Source: Sternotherus odoratus (taxonomy: Eukaryota > Chordata > Testudines > Kinosternidae). From it: a stretch of 64,000 nucleotides of DNA. Where the stretch lies: contig JAVMKO010000010.1 in the NCBI GenBank assembly GCA_032164245.1, positions 29,834,189-29,898,188 of the forward strand, in the 5' to 3' direction. This document shows, in pieces, positions 1-10,200 of the stretch. Under the pieces are notes generated by a model. It saw nothing but the letters and a program-made list of their open reading frames with translations. It was not told the DNA's origin and searched no databases. The number at the start of each line of letters is the position of its first letter. The stretch's first letter is position 1. Made by a program: the position numbers and the translations under genes.

Positions 1-131
1 CTAAAGTATTCTGCCCTCTTCCCAAAATGAGTTTGACACCCTTGCTCTAACTCAAAGTGTAACAACAGAAAAATCTTGAATGTTTATGGAACTGGGATAA
101 TAGAAAAATGTATACTATGGGCTAGCTTCTT

Positions 132-201
132 CAGTCCTTATTCAGGCAGAAGTTCCATTGATATCACAATATCAATAGGACTTCTGCCTGAATCAGGACT
201 G
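132..201. repeat. 70-bp imperfect palindrome (foldback) in the last CHRNA5 intron
   Basis: The left arm starts CAGTCCTTATTCAGGCAGAA and the right arm is its near-perfect reverse complement, ending CTGAATCAGGACTG. The centre is around 165-168. About 30 of 33 arm positions pair by eye. It lies about 70 bp before the acceptor of the terminal exon. Its centre, CCATTGA...TCAATAGG, resembles the palindromic core of a dispersed repeat seen elsewhere in the window, so it is probably an old foldback element. Confidence 0.75.
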
Positions 202-273
202 TAGGATTTGGCCCTGTATTTGTAAATGTTCTAGAATATTGAGCAATTCTTGTTTTTTGTTTTTGTTTTTTAG

Positions 274-435
274 GTTGTTGAAGACTGGAAATTTATAGCT
301 CAGGTGCTTGATCGAATGTTTTTATGGACTTTTCTTCTGGCTTCAATAATTGGATCAATTGGGTTGTTTATTCCTGTTATTTATAAATGGGCAAATATAA
401 TAGTACCAGTCCACATTGGAAACACACACACTTAA
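274..435 (+). CDS. CHRNA5: CHRNA5 terminal coding exon (neuronal nicotinic receptor alpha-5), partial gene
   Basis: The 54-codon exon follows a polypyrimidine tract and a TAG acceptor ending at 273, and ends in TAA at 433-435. It begins [20 protein letters not shown] and finishes with the YKWAN...PVHIGN tail that is characteristic of alpha-5. It encodes transmembrane segment M4 and the extracellular C-terminus. In the family, alpha-5 is an accessory subunit that co-assembles with alpha3/beta4 or alpha4/beta2 pentamers at the plasma membrane. The rest of the gene lies to the left of the window. The gene runs toward CHRNA3, giving the tail-to-tail arrangement known in other amniotes. The exon looks intact. 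Confidence 0.96.
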   Translation, partial: VVEDWKFIAQVLDRMFLWTFLLASIIGSIGLFIPVIYKWANIIVPVHIGNTHT

Positions 436-1195
436 AATATTTGTGAGGTACCACTTGTGCAGTGAACATGATTCTTAAAAGGTACATGATAGTTCTATGT
501 TCATGCAAATAGTGTGTATGGCACACTTAAAAACATTATAAACTTAAGTAAAAGGAATCATGCCCATATTTAAGCATGGCATTTTAGGACGTGCAATACC
601 TACTGCTTAACTGTTAGCCTACTAATTCATTTCTAAATCTGGACAAAACCAAACACACCTTTTCAATCACTTGCATGTATTGTATGCCTCCCCTGCCCCC
701 TATACAGTACATAGATAACTGATGAGAATGAAAGGTATTTAAAAAACTTTTTAGATGCTAATTGTTTTAGAATTGGCAAAACACTATATAAACTATACAC
801 TTGTTAGGCAAGAGTTAAAAATTTAGTTAGCAGCTGAGGCAGAAATCCACATAACTAACAAGCAGACATACCAGAATCTCCTTGCTTCACACATTGTACT
901 ACTGAGTGTTAAAAATGTGTAGATGTTTATGTATTAGAGCATTGTGGTTGGTTACTTAACTTTCTACAATGAGCAGAAGAGGATTTTAAGAGAATAAGTT
1001 CTTTTGAATGTTCTGAAAATTTGAGTTTTTAGAGTAAATTACAAATATTAACCATCTATTCTAATGCACTTGGTGTAATATGTAAATTAAAATAATCTAT
1101 GGTTCTATATTTGTCTTTATACATTTTCAGTGAACTACTACTATTTTGCACTTCTGAAATTTACCAAAAATAAACCTTGCAACAGGTATATAGTG
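436..1195 (+). other. CHRNA5: CHRNA5 3' untranslated region (inferred) with polyadenylation signal
   Basis: AT-rich sequence follows the CHRNA5 stop with no competing coding signal. The first clear AATAAA on this strand is at 1169-1174, about 735 nt after the stop, so cleavage near 1190 is plausible. A second AATAAA-like site occurs near 1472. The UTR end is inferred, not shown. A short stretch at about 1220-1320 resembles the antisense 5' part of a MIR SINE. Confidence 0.5.
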
Positions 1196-1607
1196 TTGTT
1201 TCAGATAGGGGAAAAAGGCAAAAAATTAAGTACTTGTCCAAAGTTGCATATGAATTCTGAAATAATTCTGATTCCCAGACCTATGCTGTAACCACAAGAC
1301 TATACTTCCTCTCTAACATTCTTTGTTTTTTAAAATGATGATTGTAAGCTCTTATACAAAGCAAGAATTTGAGTCCTGGTTTCTGAAGAAAACTTGCTGA
1401 AAGCTGTTTTTTTTGCCTTTTTAACCAAATTCAGTTCATTCAGATTTCACACATTTAGTATCCACATTCTTAATAAAATAGTCTCCCTAGATTTTCTTCA
1501 CATTTGGACTCGTACATAAGTCTGAATGCTAAGAATTAAGCTTAGGTGGGAACACATACTTTGGTGTTTTTTTTAGCAATATTGGCAATTATATTTGCAC
1601 AATAGAA

Positions 1608-1646
1608 CGCATGGAGTGAAAATTACAAATACAGGCATAAATATAT
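1608..1646 (-). repeat. Penelope-like element 3' tail, part 1 (interrupted by a solo LTR)
   Basis: Read on the minus strand, this joins 2090-2218 across the LTR and matches my memory of the AT-rich stretch just before the pseudo-LTR of a reptilian Penelope-like retroelement. The ribozyme-like part that normally follows is missing or decayed. Recognised from family knowledge only; no alignment was run. Confidence 0.5.
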
Positions 1647-2089
1647 TGTAAGCGAGCCTTTGCCTGCTCGCTTCAAAAATGAGCTGGGAGCCCCTTGGTG
1701 CAAGCAGCAGTGTCCTTTTATTCCCCAGTGCACACCCACCACCACCCATTTACAGTGCTGTACAGACTATGCCCCTGGCTTGGCTGCCTAGGGGGACAGC
1801 TAACTCTCACAGCCAGCTATGAACAGCCACATTCTATTCTGCCCTGTTCACTTTACTTTCTTTTCTTTTCTTTTCTTCCCCTCCACCCCCCCGGTGACTT
1901 CCTTCCTGCCAGCTTTATCCTGGCCAGGAAGGCGCCCAGGTGGTTCACTCAAGCCCCACTCACCCTGGGGCCACACCCTGCTAGCCAATTAACTCCCCCA
2001 GCTGGGGGAGTTGCTAGCAGAGCCTTTACTAGCGGAGCTAAGAGGGAACAGAGGCTGGCTCAGCACTCCCTTGCCAGCACCTTGTTACA
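1647..2089 (-). mobile_element. Solo LTR of an endogenous retrovirus-like element, 5-bp TSD TATAT
   Basis: The 443-bp element has TGT...ACA ends (TGTAAGCGAG at the left, CTTGTTACA at the right). It is flanked by TATAT at 1642-1646 and 2090-2094, as expected for retroviral integration. Minus-strand AATAAA at 1717-1722 lies near the end of the LTR in that orientation, supporting the strand call. There is no internal gag/pol/env, so it is a solo LTR from recombination. The open frame across it is incidental. Confidence 0.85.
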
Positions 2090-2218
2090 TATATATTGGA
2101 ACATGAAGAGAAGGGAGTTACTTTACAAGTGGAGAACCAATGTTGAAGGCCAATTCAGTCAGGGTGGATGTGGTCCACTCCCAATAACTGATGAGGAACT
2201 ATCAATACAGACTTCATA
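2090..2218 (-). repeat. Penelope-like element 3' region, part 2
   Basis: Continuation of the 1608-1646 fragment on the other side of the LTR. It resembles the end of the coding part and the 3' flank of a chelonian Penelope-like element. It abuts a CR1 3' end at about 2219. The call rests on family memory, not alignment. Confidence 0.5.
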
Positions 2219-2841
2219 AGAACATACATAAGAATGGCCATACTGGGTCAGACCAAAGGTCCATCTAGCCCAGCATCCTGTCTACCGACAGTGGCCAATG
2301 CCAGGTGCCCCGGAGTGAGTGAACCTAACAGGTATGATCGAGCGATCTCTCTCCTGCCATCCATCACCCCCCTCTGACAGACAGAGGCTAGGGACACCAT
2401 TCATTACCCATCCCGGCTAATAGCCATTTATGGACTTAGCCTCCATGAATTTATCCAGCTCTCTTTTAAACCCTGTTATAGTCCTAGCCTTCACAGCCTC
2501 CTCAGGTAAGGAGTTCCACAGGTTGACTGTGCGCTGTGTGAAGAAGAACTTCCTTTTATTTGTTTTAAACCTGCTGCATGCCAATTTCATTGAGTGGCCC
2601 CTAGTTCTTCTATTTTGGGAACAAGTAAATAACTTTTCCTTATTTACTTCCTCCACACCACTCATAATTTTATATACCTCTATCATATCCCCCCTTAGTC
2701 TCCTCTTTTCCAAGCTAAAAAGTCCTAGCCTCTTTAATCTCTCTTCATATGGGACCCATTCCAAACCCCTAATCATTTTAGTTGCCCTTCTCTGAACCTT
2801 TTCTAGTGCCAGTATATCCTTTTCAAAGAGAGTTCAAAGAG
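2219..2841 (-). mobile_element. CR1 LINE, 3' portion (end of ORF2 and 3' UTR)
   Basis: Minus-strand 2776-2417 encodes a peptide with GLEWVPYEERLKRLGLFSLE, RLRGDMIEVYKIM and FTQRTVNLWNSLPEEAV, which is the C-terminal end of CR1 ORF2. Downstream (2219-2416) is the CR1 3' UTR with the familiar 'agaatggccatactgggtca' stretch. The copy is 5' truncated, as is usual for CR1. Confidence 0.9.
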
Positions 2842-2940
2842 AAACTGCAGGGCTACAATTCATTTGCAAACTTAACTCCATCACTTTGGGCTTGAGTAGG
2901 GACTGGGTGTGGCTGGCTCACTACAAAAGCTCTCACTGCT
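2842..2940 (+). repeat. Penelope-like element fragment, plus orientation
   Basis: The stretch around 'tgcaaacttaactccatcac' followed by 'gggactgggtgtggctggct' resembles the C-terminal coding end of a reptilian Penelope-like element. It lies next to the CR1 and opposite in orientation to the fragment at 2090-2218, so the CR1 probably landed in, or next to, a rearranged PLE copy. Low precision on ends. Confidence 0.45.
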
Positions 2941-3229
2941 GAACACAGAACATGCCAGGGGATGGGTGCCAGCTTGCTCAGCTGCTGTCCTAGAAGCCAA
3001 GTCCGGGAGGCAGCCCGCTGCCGCTGCTGCAAGGTGTTCTCCCAGACAGCAGCTGCGCTGCCCTGGCAGGATCCGGGAGTAGCTTGGTTCCGCTCCTTGC
3101 CTGTATCTGGCTGCCAGGGAGAGCAGCCGAACAGACGGGAGGGGGGGAGGTCATGTTTCCTCACCTTTAGCTGGTATTCCCCCCAATATGGAGGGCACCC
3201 GTTATCTACTTGAGCTTCCCCTCTTCATG

Positions 3230-4560
3230 CCTCCACTGATCAGATTAGCCTTTTTGGCCACAGCGTCTCATTAGGAACTCATGTTCAGCAGATTATCCAT
3301 CCTCCTTCCCCTAAATCTTCTTCAGAGATCCTGTTTCCCAGGATGGAATTCCCCATCATGTAAATATGGCCTACATTCTTTGTTCCTAGATGTACCCATT
3401 TACTTTAGCGATAGTAAAATGTATATTGTTCCCACATACCCAGCTTTTATCAAGCGATCCAGATAACTGCATTAGTGACTTGTCCTTCACATTTTTGTCT
3501 TTTACAAACTTTCAGTGATGATTTTATGTTTTATTCCAGATCATTGATAAAAATGTTAATTAGCATAGGGAAAAGGACAGATCTATGCAGGACATCAGTA
3601 GAAACACACCTTCTCAATGATCCCTTGTTTACAACTGTATCTGGAGACCTATTAGTTAGCCAGTTTTAAATCCTTTTTAATGTGTGCCATTGTGACAGAT
3701 TTATGTATAGCTCCCTTCACTTCCCTTCTCAATTTCAGGTCAGTTTTTACCCAGTATGTGCTTCTTCCTCGATTGTGGAATTGTGGCTTTTTGGGCATCT
3801 AGTAAAGTGTCCTTAAATTATTCCCAATTATCATTCATGTTTTTCTGATTAAATTTGTCCTGCTGATTTGGCTCATAATTGTTTTCAGCTTTGTGAAATT
3901 GCCCCTTTAAAGCACCGAGTATCAATATTAGTGGTCTGTACTTTATTCTGTTTGCACATTATGAGTGTGATCACATTCTATGATCACTTCCTCTTTATCG
4001 GTCAAGATGCGGTCTAGTATAGAATACCCCTGTGGTGGATGCAACACTTCTTGAGTTAGGAAATTATTATCTATAATATTTAGAAATTCCAAGGATGTTG
4101 GAGTACTGGCAGCATGAGACTTCCAGCACGTGTCACTCAAACAGAAGTCCACCATGATCATGTAGTTTTTTCTTCTGTACACTAAAAATAGGTGCAAAAG
4201 GAGACTCTAATCCTCTTCCCTCATGTGATTGGGTGGTCTGAAGCAGACACCAACTAAAACCCCATCTTGTGCTTTATCTGTTACGACATTGATCCTTAAG
4301 TATTCAAAATCATTTTCTTCTCAATTATCAATGACTTGGAAACAAGGTAATGCCATTTTTTAGAAAGAGTGCCACTACCTTTCCTCTCTTGCCCACTCAA
4401 TTCTTTCCAAGAGGCTATAACCATTGATTGTAACATTCCAATCTTACAATCAGGTTTCAGTAACACCAACTAGATTGAATTTATGCTCATACTGTGCCCT
4501 GGAATCTAAGATCTCCTTGAGTATTCTACACTACTGTTTTTAATGTGTATGTCATACTAT
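3230..4560 (-). mobile_element. Old CR1-clade LINE relic (CR1/L3-like), endonuclease to early RT region
   Basis: Minus-strand 4197-3943 encodes a degraded endonuclease-like peptide: VDFCLSDTCWKS, then FLNIIDNNFLTQEV, and ILDRILTDKEEVI. These correspond to the conserved 'GDFN.PD.CW', 'DNFLTQ' and 'LDLVLTNKE' blocks of CR1 endonuclease. The 3500-3620 stretch resembles the antisense of the reverse transcriptase region. Many stops and indels show great age. The boundaries are approximate. Confidence 0.65.
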
Positions 4561-4696
4561 AGCAGCACCCCCACATGCAGGTTTAATTCAGTAATCCAAA
4601 CAATAACATTTTAGAGAAAAAATTCTTTAATATTTGTTTAAATAGTTAGAAAAAATATTTATTTTGCTATTTAGCTATTGTGAAACATTCTGTCCT

Positions 4697-4775
4697 TTAA
4701 TTAAGACGAGGAAGACTTTCTAGCACCTTAGAGACTAACCAGTTTATTTCAGCATAAGCTTTCATGGGCTATATA
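4697..4775 (-). repeat. Inverted Penelope-like pseudo-LTR fragment (partner of 5097-5237)
   Basis: Read on the minus strand it repeats the 5130-5215 segment, including AGCTTATGCTGAAATAAACT and GTTAGTCTCTAAGGTGCTA. It therefore forms an inverted repeat pair with the tail about 400 bp to the right. Inverted tail copies at the 5' end are a known peculiarity of Penelope-like insertions. Confidence 0.75.
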
Positions 4776-4789
4776 TTCTGTTTTGAAAC

Positions 4790-5237
4790 AGAAAAACCTC
4801 CAAAACAGATTCCGATGAGAAACTGAGGAACTGGAATTAATTTTCAAATTGGATGCAATAAACCAAGGGCTAAATAGAACTTGTGAATGCTTTTCTCATT
4901 ACACTAATAGATTGAATTTCCCTAGTTAATTTACCTTCAATAGTTGTTATCTCCTGCCAGACAGAGATCCATTTCAAAAGGTATTTTTTTCTTCTGGTGA
5001 TAATGGCCCATCCAAATTAAACAGCCTCTTAGAATCGGTATGCTAATGTACAACCTTTTTTTTTCTTTTTCTTTCTGTGTGTATAAATGCATCTTACTTC
5101 TGTTCCATTCTATGCATCCGATGAAGTGGGCTATAGCCCACGAAAGCTTATGCTGAAATAAACTGGTTAGTCTCTAAGGTGCTACAAAGTCTTCCTCATC
5201 TTATTTATGGATACAGACTAACACAGCTGCTAATCTT
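4790..5237 (+). mobile_element. Penelope-like element 3' end with pseudo-LTR
   Basis: The sequence starts with the last coding stretch typical of chelonian Penelope-like elements (AAACAGATTCCGATGAGAAA, GAGGAACTGGAATTAATTTT). It passes through a short T-rich 3' region and ends with the pseudo-LTR (ATCCGATGAAGTGGG...TTAGTCTCTAAGGTGCTAC...CAGACTAACACAGCT). The copy is 5' truncated, and the reverse transcriptase is absent here. A relative at 62.9-64 kb retains RT domain sequence. Confidence 0.75.
5114..5155 (+). ncRNA. Hammerhead-ribozyme-like motif in the PLE pseudo-LTR
   Basis: The order is a CTGATGA-like box (here CCGATGA), a perfect six-pair stem II hairpin (GTGGGC / GCCCAC with a TATA loop), GAAA, then a tiny stem III (GC-TTAT-GC). 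Penelope-like elements are known to carry minimal hammerhead ribozymes at this place. The first core base is C-C instead of C-U, and the dinucleotide after stem III is TG instead of the required UH, so this copy is probably inactive. Confidence 0.55.
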
Positions 5238-7049
5238 AATTCTGTCCTTTGCTGTTAATGGTACATAGTAGTGGCTGCAGTGTTGGGGGATTAGATTTTT
5301 CTCTCTTATGTTTTTCTATTTGGATCATGCTAACTTTCATACTGGCTGGAATTACTTCATATTTAGTATTTATAAAAGTTATTTTGTGATCATTTTCAAT
5401 ATAGTTACTTGTTTCTTCACATCCTATTTCATCTGTGGAGTAACTGTCTAGGCTTTATAGAGTATATAAATAATGTTCACAAACAGGAGAAAAAATGCAC
5501 ATTGCCATTTTCTGGCTTTCAATTTACAGGTACATGTGATTGAAAAGATTCTAACTTATTTCCTTTGTGTATATAGTTACATGTAATCAGACATTAACTA
5601 ATTAATTAAGACCAACAGTATGGACTGGATACTTGGTTCTAACTTTGTTGCTGCTAATGTTTATTTCCCTTCTTGTTTCAATACAAAAATGAAAATTATG
5701 CTGTATTTACATTTGAGCTGATTGTCAGGTTCTAGTACAATAGGGCCCCAATCCTGATTTAATTAACATTTTTTGCAAAATGGAGAAAAGCTTTCACTCA
5801 CTTCCATAATTTTTACGTATTACATAAAGGCAAAATCGCTCACACCACAATTATTGGGCTCGATGCTTCATCCTCAAATTGCTGCTCTACGTGTTTTAAA
5901 ACAAAATAATTTCTAATAGATCCCCTACTCCTGGATCTGTGCTTCTGTGAATTACTGGGGTCTGAGTGCACCGAACAGTAGCTGATATTACCCTACACAG
6001 AGTGTCATGCAACCAGAATAACAAATACGTTTTGCAACTACATAATTCTCTTTATTTTTCAAAAAAAAATATATATAACTACTACCATATTTCCATAAGC
6101 TTTCCAGTTTTTCCACAGAGAGAACAATTCACATTTTTACCAAGCGCTTTCCCGAATCTTTTTAGTGTACTATATTTATCTTCATGCTTCTGTTTAAGTA
6201 TCTGTACAGCTATTGGTAAAAACAATGGGATGTATGTATGAGAAGCAGTTTTATTACACTTTACAGAAAATTTTATATCTACCTACCTTTTCTTAAAGTA
6301 CTTGTCTATAGCATGTGAAACAAAACTATTCTGTAGTATCTTAATTCCTTCATATGAGTGGTTTGTCTCCTCTGAAGTGTGTGTGTGTGTGTGTGTGTGT
6401 GCGCGCTATTTTTAGGTCTGAATAACTGGATATGTTGCTAGCAATTTTGTTCCGTTTCCAAAATTGGAGGTGAGCAGAATCATACAATGGCCACTTTGCT
6501 ACCTTAATATATTATCCAGCTATAAAAGAGTTGGCCTTATTCTAAAGTAACTTACCCACTACTTGTTCCCCTCAAAACGTGGCATAATAATGGGTACATC
6601 ATATACCAACAAGTTGAATATTAGTACAGCAAATCAAGAGCTACAGTTTCTAAATGGCTGTATACTCGAGTGACTTTATGGCTCTAGTAGTGATTTTGTT
6701 CCCAGAAGAATTGTGCTGAAGCATGTCACATCCTGGAGGATGTAGCACTGGACGCGAGTTTTGGAAGTAGGTCAGGTAACGCAAATTCTGCAGCCTTCTG
6801 TCAGTCCTCTAAACAGTCCTGTGGAACTGCTGTGATTTCCAATTTCTGTTGGACATGTCTATATCACAACTACTTTTTAACAAATACTTCTGTGAATTTC
6901 TATACGCTCCCGGCCTATTCTCCAGTTCTTGTAAGGGATATCTGGCAACAGTCTGGTGAATGTTACCTTCATAGTGGCTGTCATGACATTTTAAAATCAG
7001 TTAAAACTTGTCACATTTATAATGAAGCTTTACGAGCCTAGAGACATCT
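5238..7049. other. CHRNA5-CHRNA3 spacer: no gene recognised
   Basis: AT-rich sequence with no supported coding region; the short open frames lack family resemblance. It contains a GT dinucleotide repeat ending in GC at about 6377-6406. I see no further repeat that I can name with confidence. Confidence 0.5.
6377..6406. repeat. (GT)n microsatellite
   Basis: Uninterrupted GT dinucleotides for about 25 bases pass into GCGCGC. Confidence 0.95.
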
Positions 7050-7055
7050 TTTATT
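7050..7055 (-). promoter_or_regulatory. CHRNA3: Candidate CHRNA3 polyadenylation signal AATAAA
   Basis: Minus-strand AATAAA lies about 105 nt downstream of the CHRNA3 stop codon. It is the nearest canonical signal. Use of it is inferred. Confidence 0.45.
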
Positions 7056-7158
7056 CCACTAATAAAACAGTATATACAGAAGCCACTAAAGTAACAAAAA
7101 GAGCATAAAACATTTGGTCAGCAAACAAATTTTTTTCACAACAGAGTATTTTGAATTT

Positions 7159-7287
7159 CTACATTTCATCTCCAGCCATCAGTGGTTGTAAGAACAATCC
7201 CGCTGTTCCTAGAATACATACCAGAATAAAAACCCACAGAAAAATGCGATCAATTACCATGGCAACATACTTCCAATCATCCTGAAT
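7159..7287 (-). CDS. CHRNA3: CHRNA3 terminal coding exon 6 (M4)
   Basis: 43 codons from a TTTTTCAG acceptor to TAG. It encodes [20 protein letters not shown] and ends [12 protein letters not shown]. The [16 protein letters not shown] block is diagnostic for alpha-3. Confidence 0.97.
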   Translation of the reverse strand: MQDDWKYVAMVIDRIFLWVFILVCILGTAGLFLQPLMAGDEM

Positions 7288-10200
7288 CTGAAAAATATAA
7301 ACACAAACAAATAAGACAGGAAGCAGGCATGTTCTGATAAAGGTAAACTTTACTGATCAGTAAATTGGTTGGTAATATCAGAACTCTTTTCTGTGTTCAG
7401 CAAAAATGTACATGGGAGCTCTTCCATGTACAGAATGTTTCCTCTTTCATATGAACACAACTTCCAACCTGGCTTTTGAGGCAGTAGAAATTCATCCATC
7501 ATTCATCCATCTGTAGTAAGGCCAAAAACAGTGCAGAATTAACTACTATCTCTTCGTCCCCCCCAATGGTTTGATTCATTATGGCTGAAACTTGCTTTGC
7601 ATTAGTGGCAGAAATTATCTTTATAAATTAATCCCAACCTTGTAACACTATTTTAAAAAATTAGAACAGTCCCTTTCACTAAGCACACAGGGGACATATA
7701 GCCCCCCTTCTGTGGGCACAGAAATTTGAAGGTGAAAGAGACTCTATAGAGGGAGCACTTTCAAAAGTCACTTGGGCACCTAGGAACCTAAGGAAACACA
7801 CCATTCCTGTTGAAGTGTTAAGTGCATGGGCAGATGCAACTTAATTCATATGTCAATGACTTTAAAAACTTCTCTTGACATTTCTTAATACAGTTTTTAA
7901 TACTGTATTAGAAAGTAAGATGCTCATGTATGATGTAAAATTTTTTCTCCTTCATGTATCAAGACTTGAAAAAAAAAAGCTTTCCAGCAGGAGGTTTTTT
8001 TTTACATTGAATGATTGTTTATAACAAGAAATAAAATGATAAATGGCTTTTAAATAGTGCATAAATATTAAATAAGTATCTTAAGTAAAGCTAAGATTAA
8101 TAAATTTCAATCTTTACTTCAACTTTTCCAGATTAACGCAAATGTGCATACTTCATTCTTGAGTGCTTTAATGAACATGAGAACATTGCATTTTACTTTT
8201 GATGTAGAAAATAAACTTTTCTAGAAAAGAATCATTATTCTTAAAGCTGAGGGACATCAAAAGAGCACACAGAACACCCCAGTCCTGAAAAAGGCACAGA
8301 GTTAACAAAACACTCAGGCCCAAACTTAATTTAAGCAGGTGTTTGAGTACTTTGCTGAACATGACCCACAGGTGGTAAAGATAATGGCAGAGTAGCTGCA
8401 TATGAGGTACTTGTGTCTGTTCTCTGTATGACTGAGTAGTAGTAATAATCATCAGAAGCTCCCCTGGCTTTTTGAAACAGAAAAACTGTGTGAATTTAGC
8501 ACTTAAAAATGTCAAATTGAGAGCCCTGAACTTCACTGTTCTGTATTTATCCACAGAAGGAGTTCAGCATGAGCATTATTATCAGGAAAAGCCTCAATAC
8601 TTCTGTGAACCAGGTAAGTAAATATTCATTTTACAGCAGTGGTGACTTGTTAAGGGCACAGAATGAGCTAACTGTGGTGCAAGGGTTTCCTAAGCTCTCA
8701 TTCTGACTGCAAATATTGTGCTTGTTCTTCCCTCCAAAAGAGTTAATGTAATAAATTCCACTTTAACAGATGGGTTTGCATTGGCAGTAAAAGGAGTTCA
8801 GTGCAACACTGTGTTTCCCCAATGTGATTTCAATCCACTGGTTGATTCATACAGCTATAATGTAAACAATGTGGGTTATTTGTATCAAGAAATTGTGAAT
8901 TGTTCTGCAGTGTTTTTATGAAAGGCATCTTGGATGGTTACTCCTACAGCTGTTTACATTCATGGTAAGTAGTGCCTGTAGCCTTAGTAACTAATGCTGA
9001 AAGTTGTTCTTACCTCTTTGGCTTCATTCTGCATTTTCATATTCTCTGCAATGTATTTGACACTTTCAATGGCATCTCTCATTTCTGGTGACAAAACTGA
9101 AAAGGAAAGCAGAGCATCTACCGATTCATAGCTTGTACTCCTTGTAAGATTGCCACTGACGTCAGAAAACTTGATTCGTTGATTCCGACAACAGCTGCAT
9201 GTTATATCTTGACATATGAAGCCATCTTTGCAGCATTTGGTTTCAGAGCTACTGAAGCAATTTAAATCTGAGAGCTCAGCACTGTAAAGTGGCTTTGGCT
9301 TCTGCTTATTCTCTTCATCACTGGCAGGCCTGGTCATAAACATGATCTTGGGAAGTAGGTTCAAGAAAATGGTCTTCACCCACTTAGGCATTGTGTGTGT
9401 CTTGGGTGTTCTATAGTGCACATTAAGTACAAACACAGTAATGACAATGGAAAGAGTTACAAATATCATGGTGAAGAGGAGGTATTCTCCAATAAGTGGG
9501 ATCACCAATGAGGTAGAAGGGATGGTCTCTGTGATCACTAGGAGAAATACAGTTAAGGATAAAAGGACTGATATGCATAGTGTCACCTTCTCACCACAGT
9601 CTGAAGGCAAGTAGAACACCAAAACAGTTAAGAAAGAAATTAGCAGACATGGGATAATCATGTTGATGGTATAAAATAAAGGCAGGCGCCGAATATAAAG
9701 AGAATAGGTGATATCTGGATATATCTCTTCACAACAGTTGTACTTAATGTCATGTTTATATCCAGGAGCTTTAATAATAGCCCATTCTCCACTCTCCCAG
9801 TAGTCTTTGAGGTTCATTGTAGAGCCAATTAAAATTAAATCAATTTTAGCTTTATCATAAGACCAAGAACCAAACTTCATGGTACAGTTTTGGTAGTCAA
9901 ATGGAAAGTAGGTTACATCTATTTTACATGAACTTTTAAATATAGCTGGAGGTATCCAGGTCACTTCTCCTGTGTATTTCAATAAGGCCTTTGTCTTGTC
10001 ATCAACTTGGAAGTCCCCAACTGCACTGCAAAAATAAACCAGGATGGAAAAAAAAGATAGGCAGTTCAACTAATCAAATTACTTTAATATGATAAGAGGT
10101 TAAGAACATAGGGTATATGTATATATGCTGACTCTGGATTCATGCACTGTAGGTGAGCAAATGCACACTTCAGCATTCAGGCAGTAATGTTAACTGTGCT

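Noticed and set aside
10026..10069. Extension of CHRNA3 exon 5 upstream to an in-frame Met
   Set aside because: The acceptor TTTTTGCAG at 10026-10034 and the split Asn codon shared with exon 4 place these residues in the intron.
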